Counted from the stretch's first letter, positions 1-6,700 are shown. The stretch is 7,100 nucleotides of DNA from Alphaproteobacteria bacterium (GCA_029937205.1 JAPYQV010000140.1:1-7100), one strand, 5' to 3'. Notes: generated from the sequence alone by a model not told the origin. Numbers and translations: made by a program.

Positions 1-1
1 G

Positions 2-1873
2 GTCGAAGACATTGCCTTGAACGAAATTCAACTGGTCAACCGGTTGGTCGCGGCGGACGGCGGCACCACGGCGGTGCTGGTCAATTTTGTGCTGCCCGAT
101 GAATCCGGCGAGGCGGTGACGGAAATATCCAACCAGGTGAAGGATATTGTTGCCGCGGCGCGTCTTGCCCATCCCGAGCTGAATTATTACGTCACCGGCA
201 GCATCATCACCAGCCGTGCCTTCGGCGATGCCACCTTCGACGATCTGGCGACACTCGGGCCGATCATCATCGGCGTGATCCTGGTGGTGATGGCACTTTT
301 GCTGCGCTCGATTACCGGCACTATCGCCACGCTTTTGGTGGTTCTGTTTGCCGCCATCACGGCGATGGGCTTCTCCGGTTGGACCGGCATGATACTCTCG
401 AGCGGCAATGTCGGCGCGCCGACCATCATCATGACGGTGGCGATCGCCCACTCGGTGCATATCATATCGACCATCATGCTCGGCATGCGATCGGGCTTGG
501 CCAAGCGCGAAGCCATTCTGGAATCGCTCCGCGTCAATTTTTTCCCGGTCTTTCTCACCACCATCACCACGGCGATCGGCTTCTTGAGCATGAACTTCTC
601 CGATGCGCCGCCGTTCCATAATCTCGGCAATCTGGTGGCGCTCGGCGTCGTTGCGGCGATGATCTTCGCCCTCACCTTCGTGCCCGCCCTGGTCTATATC
701 CTGCCGCTTCGCGTGCGCCCCAGGCGCACCGGACAAACGGAGTTTTTCGACAGCCTTGGCGCGTTTGTGGTGCGCCGTCGCACGCCGCTCCTGTTCGGCA
801 TGACGGCGATCATTATCGGCCTCGCCGCTGGCGTGCCGCAGGTCGAGCTCAACGACAATTGGACGAAATATTTCGACGACCGCTATGAGTTCCGCCGCGA
901 CACCGATTACATCATCAATAATTTGACTGGTGTGGAAGCGTTCGAATTTTCCCTGCCGGCCGGCGGCGAAGGGGCGATCAACGATCCGGAATATCTCGCC
1001 CGGGTGGATGAATTTGCCGAATGGTACCGCGGCCAACCGAAGATCACTCATGTCTCGGCCTTTTCCGACATCATGAAACGGCTCAACATGAACATGCACG
1101 GCGATGATCCGGCCTATTACCGTATCCCGGAAGAACACGATCTGGCGGCGCAATATCTGCTGCTCTATGAGCTGTCTCTGCCCTTTGGCCGCAACCTCAA
1201 CGACCAGATCGATGTCGCCAAATCGGCGACACGAATGACCGTGGTTGGGCGCGATATGTCGGCCAAGGAGCAGCGTGCTTCGGCCGATGCCGCAAACCAA
1301 TGGCTGAAGGATAATATGCCGGCGGAAATGGTCACCGAGGCGACCGGCCTGACCATGATGTTCGCCTATATTTCGAAACGCAATATCGAGGGCATGCTAA
1401 AGGGCACGGTGATCGCCATGGCGATCATATCGCTGATATTGATTGTCGCCCTCAAAAGCATTCCCATCGGCTTGCTGAGCCTGGTGCCCAATTTCGTCCC
1501 GGCGGCCATGAGCTTCGGTCTGTGGGGCTATCTGATCGGCAATGTCGGCGTCGCCGCGTCGGTGGTGACGGCGGTCACCTTCGGCATCGTGGTCGACGAC
1601 ACGATACATTTCCTGAGCAAATACTTGCGTGCCCGGCGCGAGCGCAAGCTCGACCCGCAGCAAGCGGTACGCTTTGCTTTCAAGTCTGTCGGCCACGCCT
1701 TGTGGACAACCACGGCGGTGCTGGCGGCGGGCTTTATCGTGCTCTCGACGTCCGGCTTTGAAGTGAATTGGAGCCTCGGCCTGTTGACCGCGATGACCAT
1801 CGTCATCGCACTGGCCGCCGATTTCTTCTTCCTGCCGCCCCTTCTTATGAAAATCGACCGGAGCAAGTCATGA
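2..1873 (+). CDS. RND/MMPL-family inner-membrane transporter, 5'-truncated by the window edge
   Basis: The frame is open from the first base, so the true start lies upstream; 623 codons are visible. The protein resembles the RND superfamily branch of MMPL-type 'predicted exporters' (COG1033-like), proton-driven inner-membrane pumps for hydrophobic molecules. Visible order, counting from the first full codon: end of periplasmic loop 1 (1-81), a bundle of about five membrane helices (about 82-236), helix 7 (about 257-280), a second large periplasmic loop (to about 455), and a final helix bundle (about 460-615). The second bundle has the GIVVDDTIHFL motif, with D532 and D533 where RND pumps carry proton-relay acids. 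The matching helix of the first bundle reads VAIAHSVHI, with His150 where relatives as I know them usually have Asp. The gene overlaps the next one by ATGA. Substrate cannot be read from the sequence; lipid or lipid-like cargo is inferred from the neighbours. Confidence 0.9.
   Translation, partial: VEDIALNEIQLVNRLVAADGGTTAVLVNFVLPDESGEAVTEISNQVKDIVAAARLAHPELNYYVTGSIITSRAFGDATFDDLATLGPIIIGVILVVMALLLRSITGTIATLLVVLFAAITAMGFSGWTGMILSSGNVGAPTIIMTVAIAHSVHIISTIMLGMRSGLAKREAILESLRVNFFPVFLTTITTAIGFLSMNFSDAPPFHNLGNLVALGVVAAMIFALTFVPALVYILPLRVRPRRTGQTEFFDSLGAFVVRRRTPLLFGMTAIIIGLAAGVPQVELNDNWTKYFDDRYEFRRDTDYIINNLTGVEAFEFSLPAGGEGAINDPEYLARVDEFAEWYRGQPKITHVSAFSDIMKRLNMNMHGDDPAYYRIPEEHDLAAQYLLLYELSLPFGRNLNDQIDVAKSATRMTVVGRDMSAKEQRASADAANQWLKDNMPAEMVTEATGLTMMFAYISKRNIEGMLKGTVIAMAIISLILIVALKSIPIGLLSLVPNFVPAAMSFGLWGYLIGNVGVAASVVTAVTFGIVVDDTIHFLSKYLRARRERKLDPQQAVRFAFKSVGHALWTTTAVLAAGFIVLSTSGFEVNWSLGLLTAMTIVIALAADFFFLPPLLMKIDRSKS
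1860..1863 (+). promoter_or_regulatory. Ribosome-binding site (GGAG) fixing the start of the LolA-like gene
   Basis: GGAG lies 6 bases before the ATG at 1870, inside the last codons of the transporter gene. It supports the 1870 start over the longer in-frame extension to 1768, which would antisense nothing but would displace the signal peptide from the N-terminus. Confidence 0.7.
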
Positions 1874-2682
1874 TTTTTCTTATCCAACGGCCTGCCGCTA
1901 TCCTATCGGCATTGGCGCTTAGCGCCGCCATCGCTTTTAGCGCCCTGCCAGTATTGGCTGAGACACCTGAGGAAAAGGGCCTGCGCATCGCCCATGAGGG
2001 GGAAGGGCGCGACAAGGGTTTCGGCAATTACGCCGCCGATCAAACCATGATCTTACGCAACAAGCGCGGCCAGGAAAGCGAGCGCAATCTCAAAATCAGC
2101 GTGCTCGAAAACGAGGTCGACGGTGATAAGAGCCTGATTGTTTTTAATCGCCCGCGCGACGTCAAGGGCACCGCCATGCTGACCCATTCGCACAAGGTCG
2201 AGGATGACGATCAATGGCTTTTCCTGCCGGCGCTGAAGCGCGTGAAACGCATCTCCTCGTCCAACAAGGCGGGCTCCTTCATGGGCAGCGAGTTTGCCTA
2301 TGAGGACATGACGAGCCAGGAGATCGAGAAATACACCTATCGCTGGCTGCGCGACGAGCCGTGCGGCGAGTACACCTGCTGGGTGTCCGAGCGCTCGCCG
2401 ATCGACAAGAAATCAGGCTATACGCGCCAGGTGTCGTGGGTCGACCAGGAAGAGTACCGGGTGTGGAAGGTTGAATATTACGACCGCAAGAATTCCCATC
2501 TGAAAACCCTGACCGTGCCGAGCCACCAGCAATATCTCGGTAAGCATTGGCGCGCCGATGAAATGTTGATGGTCAATCACTTGACCGGCAAGAGCACCCG
2601 GCTGATCTGGCAGAACTACGTCTTCGGCGCCGATCTCGACGACAGCGATTTCACCAAGGTCAGTCTGAAAAGAGCCCGCTGA
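1870..2682 (+). CDS. Periplasmic LolA-like 'outer membrane lipoprotein-sorting' protein
   Basis: 270 residues. The start at 1870 is chosen because it overlaps the upstream stop (ATGA), has GGAG 6 bases upstream, and puts a clear Sec signal peptide at the N-terminus: hydrophobic core about 9-29, likely cleavage after VLA at residue 30. The mature part matches my recollection of the LolA_like/outer-membrane lipoprotein-sorting family (PF17131): FNRPRDVKGTAML, then DDQWLFLPALKRVKRIS, then SFMGSEFAYEDM, and a C-terminal YVFGADLDDSDFTKVSL. Such proteins have a LolA/LolB-type open beta-barrel fold that can shield an acyl chain, and they often sit beside RND/MMPL pumps. The likely role is a periplasmic carrier between the transporter upstream and the barrel downstream (inference). 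A Cys pair in EPCGEYTCW might form a disulfide. There is no lipobox, so it should be soluble. Confidence 0.88.
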   Translation: MIFLIQRPAAILSALALSAAIAFSALPVLAETPEEKGLRIAHEGEGRDKGFGNYAADQTMILRNKRGQESERNLKISVLENEVDGDKSLIVFNRPRDVKGTAMLTHSHKVEDDDQWLFLPALKRVKRISSSNKAGSFMGSEFAYEDMTSQEIEKYTYRWLRDEPCGEYTCWVSERSPIDKKSGYTRQVSWVDQEEYRVWKVEYYDRKNSHLKTLTVPSHQQYLGKHWRADEMLMVNHLTGKSTRLIWQNYVFGADLDDSDFTKVSLKRAR

Positions 2683-2683
2683 G

Positions 2684-3952
2684 ATGACCTGCCGAGGGGC
2701 CTTGGCCCGTGGGGCCTTGGTCCGGGGGGCTTCGGCGCTTCTCCTCGGCGGCCTCCTGTTATTGGTGGCGCTGCCTGCCGGCGCCGAAACGGTATTCCAG
2801 GAAGTAACCGGGCGCTTCACTCTGGAGGGGCGCTATTTCCCCCAATCGAGCATCCAGAGCGGTCAGCGCGAGCACAGCCTGTCGGTAGTCGCCGAGCCCG
2901 AAGTCTATCTTGAGAACGAGGCCGGCCACGGCCTTATTTTCAAACCCTTCTTTCGCTATGACAGCGCCGATACACGCCGCACCCACTGGGACATCCGCGA
3001 GGCCTATGGTCTCTTTTTCGGCGAGTTCGAAGACAGCGAATGGGAATTGCGCGCCGGTATCGACAAGGTGTTCTGGGGCGTCGTCGAATCGCGTCATTTG
3101 GTCGATGTCATCAATCAGACCGACCTGGTCGAGGCCCCCGATCAGGAAGAAAAGCTCGGCCAACCCATGCTGCACGGCACCTGGCTGAACGATTACGGCG
3201 TGTTCGAGGCCTTCGCGTTGCCCTATTTCCGCAAGCGGACGTTCCCGGGCCGCGCCGGCCGTCTGCGCACCGCACTTCAGATCGACGGCGAACAGACGAC
3301 CTATGAAAGCGCCGCCAAGCAACATCATTTGGATTTGGCCGCGCGCTACAGCCACAGCATCGGCGCGCTCGATTTCGGCCTCGCCTGGTTCGAGGGCACC
3401 AACCGCAGTCCCGCTTTCAGCCTCGGCTTCGACCCAGGCGGCTCACCCGTGCTGGTGCCGTTCTATGAGCAGATGCGCCAGTACAGCCTCGATGCCCAGG
3501 TCACCACCGGCGCCTGGCTGCTCAAATTCGAAAGTTTCTGGCGTGACGGCGAGCGTAACGCGCGGGGGTTGGAAGAAGATTATTTTGCCCTGGTCGGCGG
3601 CTTCGAGCATACCTGGTACGGCGTCCTCGACGGCAATACTGATCTTGGCCTGTTGCTCGAATTTCTCTATGACGATCGCGGCGAGCGCGCCACCGTCGTC
3701 ACCGAAGGCGATGTGTTCAGCGCCGTGAGACTGGCCTTTAACGACGAGGCCAGCACGGATATCCTGTTCGGTATCATGCAGGATTTGGACAAATCAACGC
3801 GCAGCCTTTTCATGGAAGCCAACCGCCGTCTGAGCGACAATATTTCGCTCGGGTTCGAAGGCACGGCTTTTCTCAATGTCCATAAGAATGACGGCCAGTT
3901 TTCATTGCGCAAAGACAGTTTTCTACAGCTTGACCTGACCTACCATTACTAG
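2684..3952 (+). CDS. Outer-membrane beta-barrel protein of unassigned family
   Basis: 422 residues, starting one base after the LolA-like stop; translation is probably coupled, since only a weak purine stretch (AAAAGAG, about 2667-2673) precedes the ATG. The N-terminus is a Sec signal peptide with an Arg-rich start, a Leu-rich core and likely cleavage at PAGA/ET (about residue 34). The mature protein alternates short amphipathic strands with polar turns and ends in LQLDLTYHY, an aromatic C-terminal strand typical of BAM-assembled barrels. The segment around IREAYGLFF and the later VFWGVVESRHLVDVINQTDL recalls the DUF1302-type/porin-like proteins found beside RND and LolA-like or DUF1329 genes, but I cannot assign the family. 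In context it is the outer-membrane element of the putative export set. An alternative is an ordinary channel that only shares the operon. Confidence 0.8.
   Translation: MTCRGALARGALVRGASALLLGGLLLLVALPAGAETVFQEVTGRFTLEGRYFPQSSIQSGQREHSLSVVAEPEVYLENEAGHGLIFKPFFRYDSADTRRTHWDIREAYGLFFGEFEDSEWELRAGIDKVFWGVVESRHLVDVINQTDLVEAPDQEEKLGQPMLHGTWLNDYGVFEAFALPYFRKRTFPGRAGRLRTALQIDGEQTTYESAAKQHHLDLAARYSHSIGALDFGLAWFEGTNRSPAFSLGFDPGGSPVLVPFYEQMRQYSLDAQVTTGAWLLKFESFWRDGERNARGLEEDYFALVGGFEHTWYGVLDGNTDLGLLLEFLYDDRGERATVVTEGDVFSAVRLAFNDEASTDILFGIMQDLDKSTRSLFMEANRRLSDNISLGFEGTAFLNVHKNDGQFSLRKDSFLQLDLTYHY
2696..2740 (+). repeat. 15-bp tandem repeat inside the signal-peptide coding region
   Basis: Units at 2696-2710 and 2711-2725 are identical at 13 of 15 bases; a third, degenerate unit follows at 2726-2740. 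In frame they encode GALAR, GALVR and GASAL. The unit is a multiple of three, so copy-number change would lengthen or shorten the signal peptide without breaking the frame. Confidence 0.75.
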
Positions 3953-3964
3953 CAGTTAATATTG

Positions 3965-5131
3965 ATGGCCTATTCGCTCACGCCCGATCAAAGCGCGCTC
4001 GACCAGGCGATCGAGCGGATTTGCGCCGATTTTGGCGACGATTATTGGCTCGCGCGCGACACGGACGGGGTGTTCCCGGAAGAATTCGTGACCGCCATTG
4101 CCGCCGGCGGCTGGCTCGGCATCACCATGCCCGAAGCCCATGGCGGCGCCGGTCTTGGCGTTACCGATGCGGCCCTGATGATGCGCCGCATCGCCCAATC
4201 GGGGGGTGGATTTGCCGCTGCCTCATCGCTGCATATCAATATATTCGGGCCCCATCCGATCACCAAATTCGGCACCGCGGCGCAGCAGGCGCGCATGTTG
4301 CCGCCGCTCATCCGGGGCGAGGACAGGACCTGCTTCGGCGTTACCGAGCCCAATGCCGGCCTCGATACCGGCGCCATCGAAACCCGCGCCGATTGGGACG
4401 GCAGCCACTATGTGGTGCACGGACAAAAGCTCTGGACCTCAACCGCCCAGCGCGCCAACAAGATCATGCTGCTCGCCCGCACGACGCCGCGAGACGCCAG
4501 CAAAAAAAGCACCCATGGCCTCTCGCTGTTCTACACCGATCTCGACCGCGCCCATGTGGAGATCCACGAGATCGCCAAGATGGGCCGCAAGGCGGTGGAT
4601 TCGAACGCGCTCTTCATCGACGGCCTGAAAATCCCGCGCGAGGATATGATCGGCGAAGAAGGCCAGGGCTTCCGCTGCATCCTGCACGGCCTCAATCCGG
4701 AGCGCATCCTGATCGGCGCGGAAGCCATTGGGTTGGGCCGGGCGGCGCTGGCCAAGGCGACACAATATGCCCGTGAGCGCCGGGTATTTGGACGCCCGAT
4801 CGGCCAGAATCAGGCCATCCAACATCCCTTGGCCGAGGTTTGGGCCGAGCTTGAGGCGGCCGATCTGATGATCTTCAAGGCGGCGCATCTTTACGATTCA
4901 GGCGCGCCGTGCGGCGCCGAAGCCAACGCCGGCAAAATGCTCGCCGCCGAAGCGGCGCACAAAGCCTGCGAGCGCGCCGTCCTGACATTGGGCGGCATGG
5001 GCTACGCGCGGGAATATCATGTCGAGCGCTACTTACGCGAAAGCTATATCGCCCGCATCGCCCCGGTCAGCCGCGAGATGATCCTGAATTACATCGCCGA
5101 ACGGGTGTTGGATTTGCCGCGCTCTTATTAG
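3965..5131 (+). CDS. Acyl-CoA dehydrogenase family flavoprotein
   Basis: 388 residues, full length for the family. It should oxidise an acyl-CoA to the 2-enoyl-CoA using FAD and electron-transferring flavoprotein in the cytosol. The ATG at 3965 is chosen; a TTG directly before it (3962) is possible, and neither has a good Shine-Dalgarno. Domains in order: N-terminal helical domain (1-120), middle beta domain with CFGVTEPNAG (123-132) and KLWTSTAQ (155-162), which contact FAD and substrate, and the C-terminal helical domain with RRVFGRPIGQNQAIQ (272-286) and GGMGYAREY (343-351). At the usual catalytic position (MCAD E376, motif IYEGT) it reads IAPVS, so Pro367 replaces Glu. LNPERILI places E246 where IVD E254 and LCAD E255 lie, the alternative catalytic base. 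It begins 12 bases after the barrel gene, so it probably shares the operon. Substrate chain length is not evident. Confidence 0.93.
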   Translation: MAYSLTPDQSALDQAIERICADFGDDYWLARDTDGVFPEEFVTAIAAGGWLGITMPEAHGGAGLGVTDAALMMRRIAQSGGGFAAASSLHINIFGPHPITKFGTAAQQARMLPPLIRGEDRTCFGVTEPNAGLDTGAIETRADWDGSHYVVHGQKLWTSTAQRANKIMLLARTTPRDASKKSTHGLSLFYTDLDRAHVEIHEIAKMGRKAVDSNALFIDGLKIPREDMIGEEGQGFRCILHGLNPERILIGAEAIGLGRAALAKATQYARERRVFGRPIGQNQAIQHPLAEVWAELEAADLMIFKAAHLYDSGAPCGAEANAGKMLAAEAAHKACERAVLTLGGMGYAREYHVERYLRESYIARIAPVSREMILNYIAERVLDLPRSY

Positions 5132-5273
5132 GCCACCCGCGCATTTTTTGTGCCGCCGCTCCTCTGTGGTATATTGTGGTTCGGGAGCAGGCACATACAA
5201 GTGGTGGTATATTGCAAAACAATGCCAATTTAATTGTTTTGTATCAGTGCGTTAATTTTTAGCGTCCGAAAAC
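5132..5273. other. AT-rich spacer between the operon and the insertion scar
   Basis: No gene seen. GTGGTATATTG occurs twice in direct orientation, at 5166-5176 and 5204-5214. A TTGTGC (5148-5153), 16-base gap, TATATT (5170-5175) arrangement could be a weak plus-strand promoter, but no intact gene follows it. Base composition is clearly more AT-rich than in the operon. Confidence 0.5.
5215..5241. repeat. Perfect 9-bp inverted repeat, possible weak terminator or operator
   Basis: CAAAACAAT at 5215-5223 pairs exactly with ATTGTTTTG at 5233-5241 across a 9-base loop. Part of it forms a nested palindrome, CAATT-T-AATTG (5226-5236). It lies 84 bases after the acyl-CoA dehydrogenase stop. A terminator is possible, but the stem is AT-rich and no clean T-tract follows; a protein-binding site is equally plausible. 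Confidence 0.55.
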
Positions 5274-5366
5274 TTACCCTTCCGGATCCTGCAGCAACTT
5301 GTTAATTCGGTTTTCCAGATCGTCGATGCGGTAGGGTTTCCTGATCAATTCGGCGTTCTCGTCCAG
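5274..5366 (-). pseudogene. C-terminal remnant of a response-regulator receiver domain
   Basis: About 30 codons plus a TAA stop read leftward as LDENAELIRKPYRIDDLENR and onward to the stop. This looks like the beta5-alpha5 end of a CheY-type receiver: the Lys-Pro pair (codons at 5334-5339) matches the conserved Lys-Pro of receivers, and the helix after it is amphipathic. Such ends are common in hybrid histidine kinases. Right of about 5366 the same frame stays open to 5591, but that part is antisense to a transposase fragment and shows no receiver features (no phosphoacceptor Asp, no beta3). The gene has therefore lost everything upstream of its last ~30 codons. Homology is judged by eye from a short stretch. 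Confidence 0.6.
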
Positions 5367-5590
5367 ATGTTGCCGCCTGTGTTCGCCGATCTGCGCCGCC
5401 TTCTGGAAGTGCGGATGGGCAAAAAGGGGAAGCGGGAATACGTCCAAGTGCTGCGGCTGCTCGAGACCTTCTCCCTCGACGACGTTCGCGCCGCGATATC
5501 GGATGCCCTGCTGCGCGGCGTGATCGGCTTCGACGCCGTCAAGCACCTGATACTTTGCCGGATCGAACGACGTCCACCACGCTTGAACCA
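5367..5590 (+). pseudogene. istA: C-terminal fragment of an IS21-family IstA transposase
   Basis: About 74 codons match my recollection of the C-terminal end of IS21-family IstA: LPPVFADLRRLLEVRMGKKG, then KREYVQVLRLLETF, then IGFDAVKHLILCRIERRPPR. IstA is the DDE transposase of about 400-500 residues that works with the ATPase IstB. Only the tail is left: the catalytic core and the helix-turn-helix are missing on the left, where the sequence changes abruptly into the receiver remnant at about 5364-5370. On the right the similarity stops after RPPRLN at about 5588, where family members continue with a YP.LP motif. No istB and no IS termini are visible, so it cannot move. The frame stays open to 5768, but the part beyond 5600 is antisense to the deformylase gene. 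Confidence 0.85.
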
Positions 5591-5599
5591 AGGTCGCGG

Positions 5600-6226
5600 C
5601 TACGGCTTACCGCTGGTCTCCGGCAGCCACAAGTGGCGGCTCGCCCATGATGCCGCGAGCTTCTGGAACATTGGGTCTATGCTCTTGTCGCTGGCAACGT
5701 CTTCCGACAAGGGGCCTGGCTCCGCGTTGAAACTGAGCAGCGATATATCATCCATACGCATCGGATAGAGGATGCCATCAAGATGGTCGTACTCGTGCTG
5801 CAGAATCATCGCGTGCCACCCGTCGGCATCATACGCCACGGTGTCGCCCTCTAACGTCTGGAAAGAAATGTGCACCTTGGTATGGCGCGGCACCTTACCG
5901 TGGAGGCCCGGCAGCGAGAGACACTTCTCCCAGATCAGCTGCTTGTCACTGCCGATCGTCGTGAGCTCGGGATTGATCATCACGGTCCAGGGAAGCGGTT
6001 TCATGCTGGAGCCTTCCGGAACCCGATCCGCCTCAATGCGGTAGAGAATGACGCGTCTGGGATCATAGAGCTGCGGCGCAGCAATGCCGGCGCCAGAGAT
6101 ATCAACCAGTGTGTCACGCATATCCTCAACAAGGCGCGCGATCTCCGGGTCGGTTGGATCAGGCACCTCCGCCGAGCGCATTCTCAACACGGGATGCCCC
6201 ATCTTTGCGATTTGCCGTATCGGCAT
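5600..6226 (-). CDS. def: Peptide deformylase
   Basis: 208 residues. It removes the formyl group from the N-terminal Met of new proteins, in the cytosol at the ribosome exit. All three deformylase motifs are present: GAGIAAPQ (45-52), EKCLS (100-104) and HEYDH (144-148). The metal ligands are therefore C102, H144 and H148, with E145 as catalytic acid/base. Motif 2 has Lys101 where the consensus EGCLS has Gly. The catalytic domain ends at about 165; the remaining ~40 residues form an extension longer than in the E. coli enzyme (about 169 residues). The start is supported by AAAGGA 7 bases upstream of the ATG. No fmt (formyltransferase) gene is adjacent, so this may be a second deformylase. Its stop lies about 10 bases from the IstA scar, so the last residues may have been altered by the rearrangement. 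Confidence 0.93.
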   Translation of the reverse strand: MPIRQIAKMGHPVLRMRSAEVPDPTDPEIARLVEDMRDTLVDISGAGIAAPQLYDPRRVILYRIEADRVPEGSSMKPLPWTVMINPELTTIGSDKQLIWEKCLSLPGLHGKVPRHTKVHISFQTLEGDTVAYDADGWHAMILQHEYDHLDGILYPMRMDDISLLSFNAEPGPLSEDVASDKSIDPMFQKLAASWASRHLWLPETSGKP

Positions 6227-6233
6227 AGTTTAA

Positions 6234-6239
6234 TCCTTT
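6234..6239 (-). promoter_or_regulatory. Ribosome-binding site of the peptide deformylase
   Basis: On the minus strand AAAGGA ends 7 bases before the ATG at 6226. It confirms the start that yields the canonical deformylase N-terminus with GHPVLR. Confidence 0.7.
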
Positions 6240-6243
6240 CCTC

Positions 6244-6271
6244 TCTTACACAGCGCGTCTTACACAGCGCG
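6244..6271. repeat. 14-bp perfect tandem duplication in the deformylase leader
   Basis: TCTTACACAGCGCG occurs twice head to tail (6244-6257 and 6258-6271), ending 18 bases above the deformylase start. On the gene's strand the unit is CGCGCTGTGTAAGA. A related GCGCTGTGT lies inverted at 6470-6478. The role is unknown; it could be a slippage duplication or a doubled binding site within the 5' untranslated region or promoter. Confidence 0.8.
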
Positions 6272-6520
6272 GGATTTGCCGCGACCCAACATCCCGATCG
6301 GATGGTCGAGCAATTCCTCACCTACCCTATCTGAAAGTGCTGCGGTTGGCTTGTTGACCCGCTGGAGGGTGCGCCCTTCAAGGTTGCGTAAATACTACAG
6401 GCTCCGTCACGTCCATGCGACCTCGTGAATTAACGCGGCAAGCAGGATCGACTTTTCCCATATTCATGTGCGCTGTGTGACGGCTGAGCGGACCATATAC
6501 CTGGTTGGCTCAGACAGGTG
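6272..6520. other. Stretch without a recognisable gene, upstream of the deformylase
   Basis: I see no convincing coding frame, RNA gene or insertion-sequence end here. It should contain the minus-strand deformylase promoter, but no clear -35/-10 pair stands out. Composition is mixed and unlike the operon's codon-biased sequence, which fits degraded accessory DNA. Confidence 0.4.
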
Positions 6521-6700
6521 CTACCCGAGCTTGCGGACAAATATATCGGCGGTCCTGCCAAGGCGATCCCTGTTTGATTTATGCGGTCTTTGCATCAACT
6601 GCCCAGGCTCGGTTGCGAACGGCTTCAGCCCACCGCAGCTATAAATAAACCACAAAACGACATTGAATAGATATATGGCGAGCAGGCGAGATACACTCAT
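6521..6700 (-). CDS. Candidate small membrane protein, 59 residues, hypothetical
   Basis: I do not recognise this protein. The case for it is translational: GGAGGA (6707-6712) lies 6 bases before the ATG at 6700, the strongest Shine-Dalgarno in the window. A hydrophobic segment LLAIYLFNVVLWFIYSC (6-22) follows at once, then a polar, basic tail of about 35 residues (RPHKSNRDRLGR among it). This is the layout of a one-helix inner-membrane microprotein with a cytoplasmic or periplasmic tail. The IYSC at residues 19-22 is close to a lipobox but has Tyr at -2, so lipidation is doubtful. The AT-rich stretch just upstream (about 6722-6745) could hold its promoter. The frame extends upstream to 6865, but the extension has no ribosome-binding site and runs into the inverted repeat. 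It could still be a chance frame. Confidence 0.4.
   Translation of the reverse strand: MSVSRLLAIYLFNVVLWFIYSCGGLKPFATEPGQLMQRPHKSNRDRLGRTADIFVRKLG

Noticed and set aside
1768..1869. N-terminal extension of the LolA-like frame back to 1768
   Set aside because: The added residues overlap the transporter's coding sequence in another frame, and would bury the signal peptide; the ATG at 1870 has a GGAG and the ATGA overlap.
3962..3964. TTG start of the acyl-CoA dehydrogenase
   Set aside because: An ATG follows directly at 3965 and neither start has a better ribosome-binding site, so the ATG is preferred.
5591..5768. Continuation of the plus-strand frame after the IstA tail
   Set aside because: Past RPPRLN it no longer resembles IstA, and beyond 5600 it is antisense to the conserved peptide deformylase gene.
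6488..6577. Plus-strand stretch reading PGWLRQVLPELADKY, protein-like to the eye
   Set aside because: It has no start codon or ribosome-binding site, is only about 29 codons long between stops, and is partly antisense to the better supported 59-residue frame.
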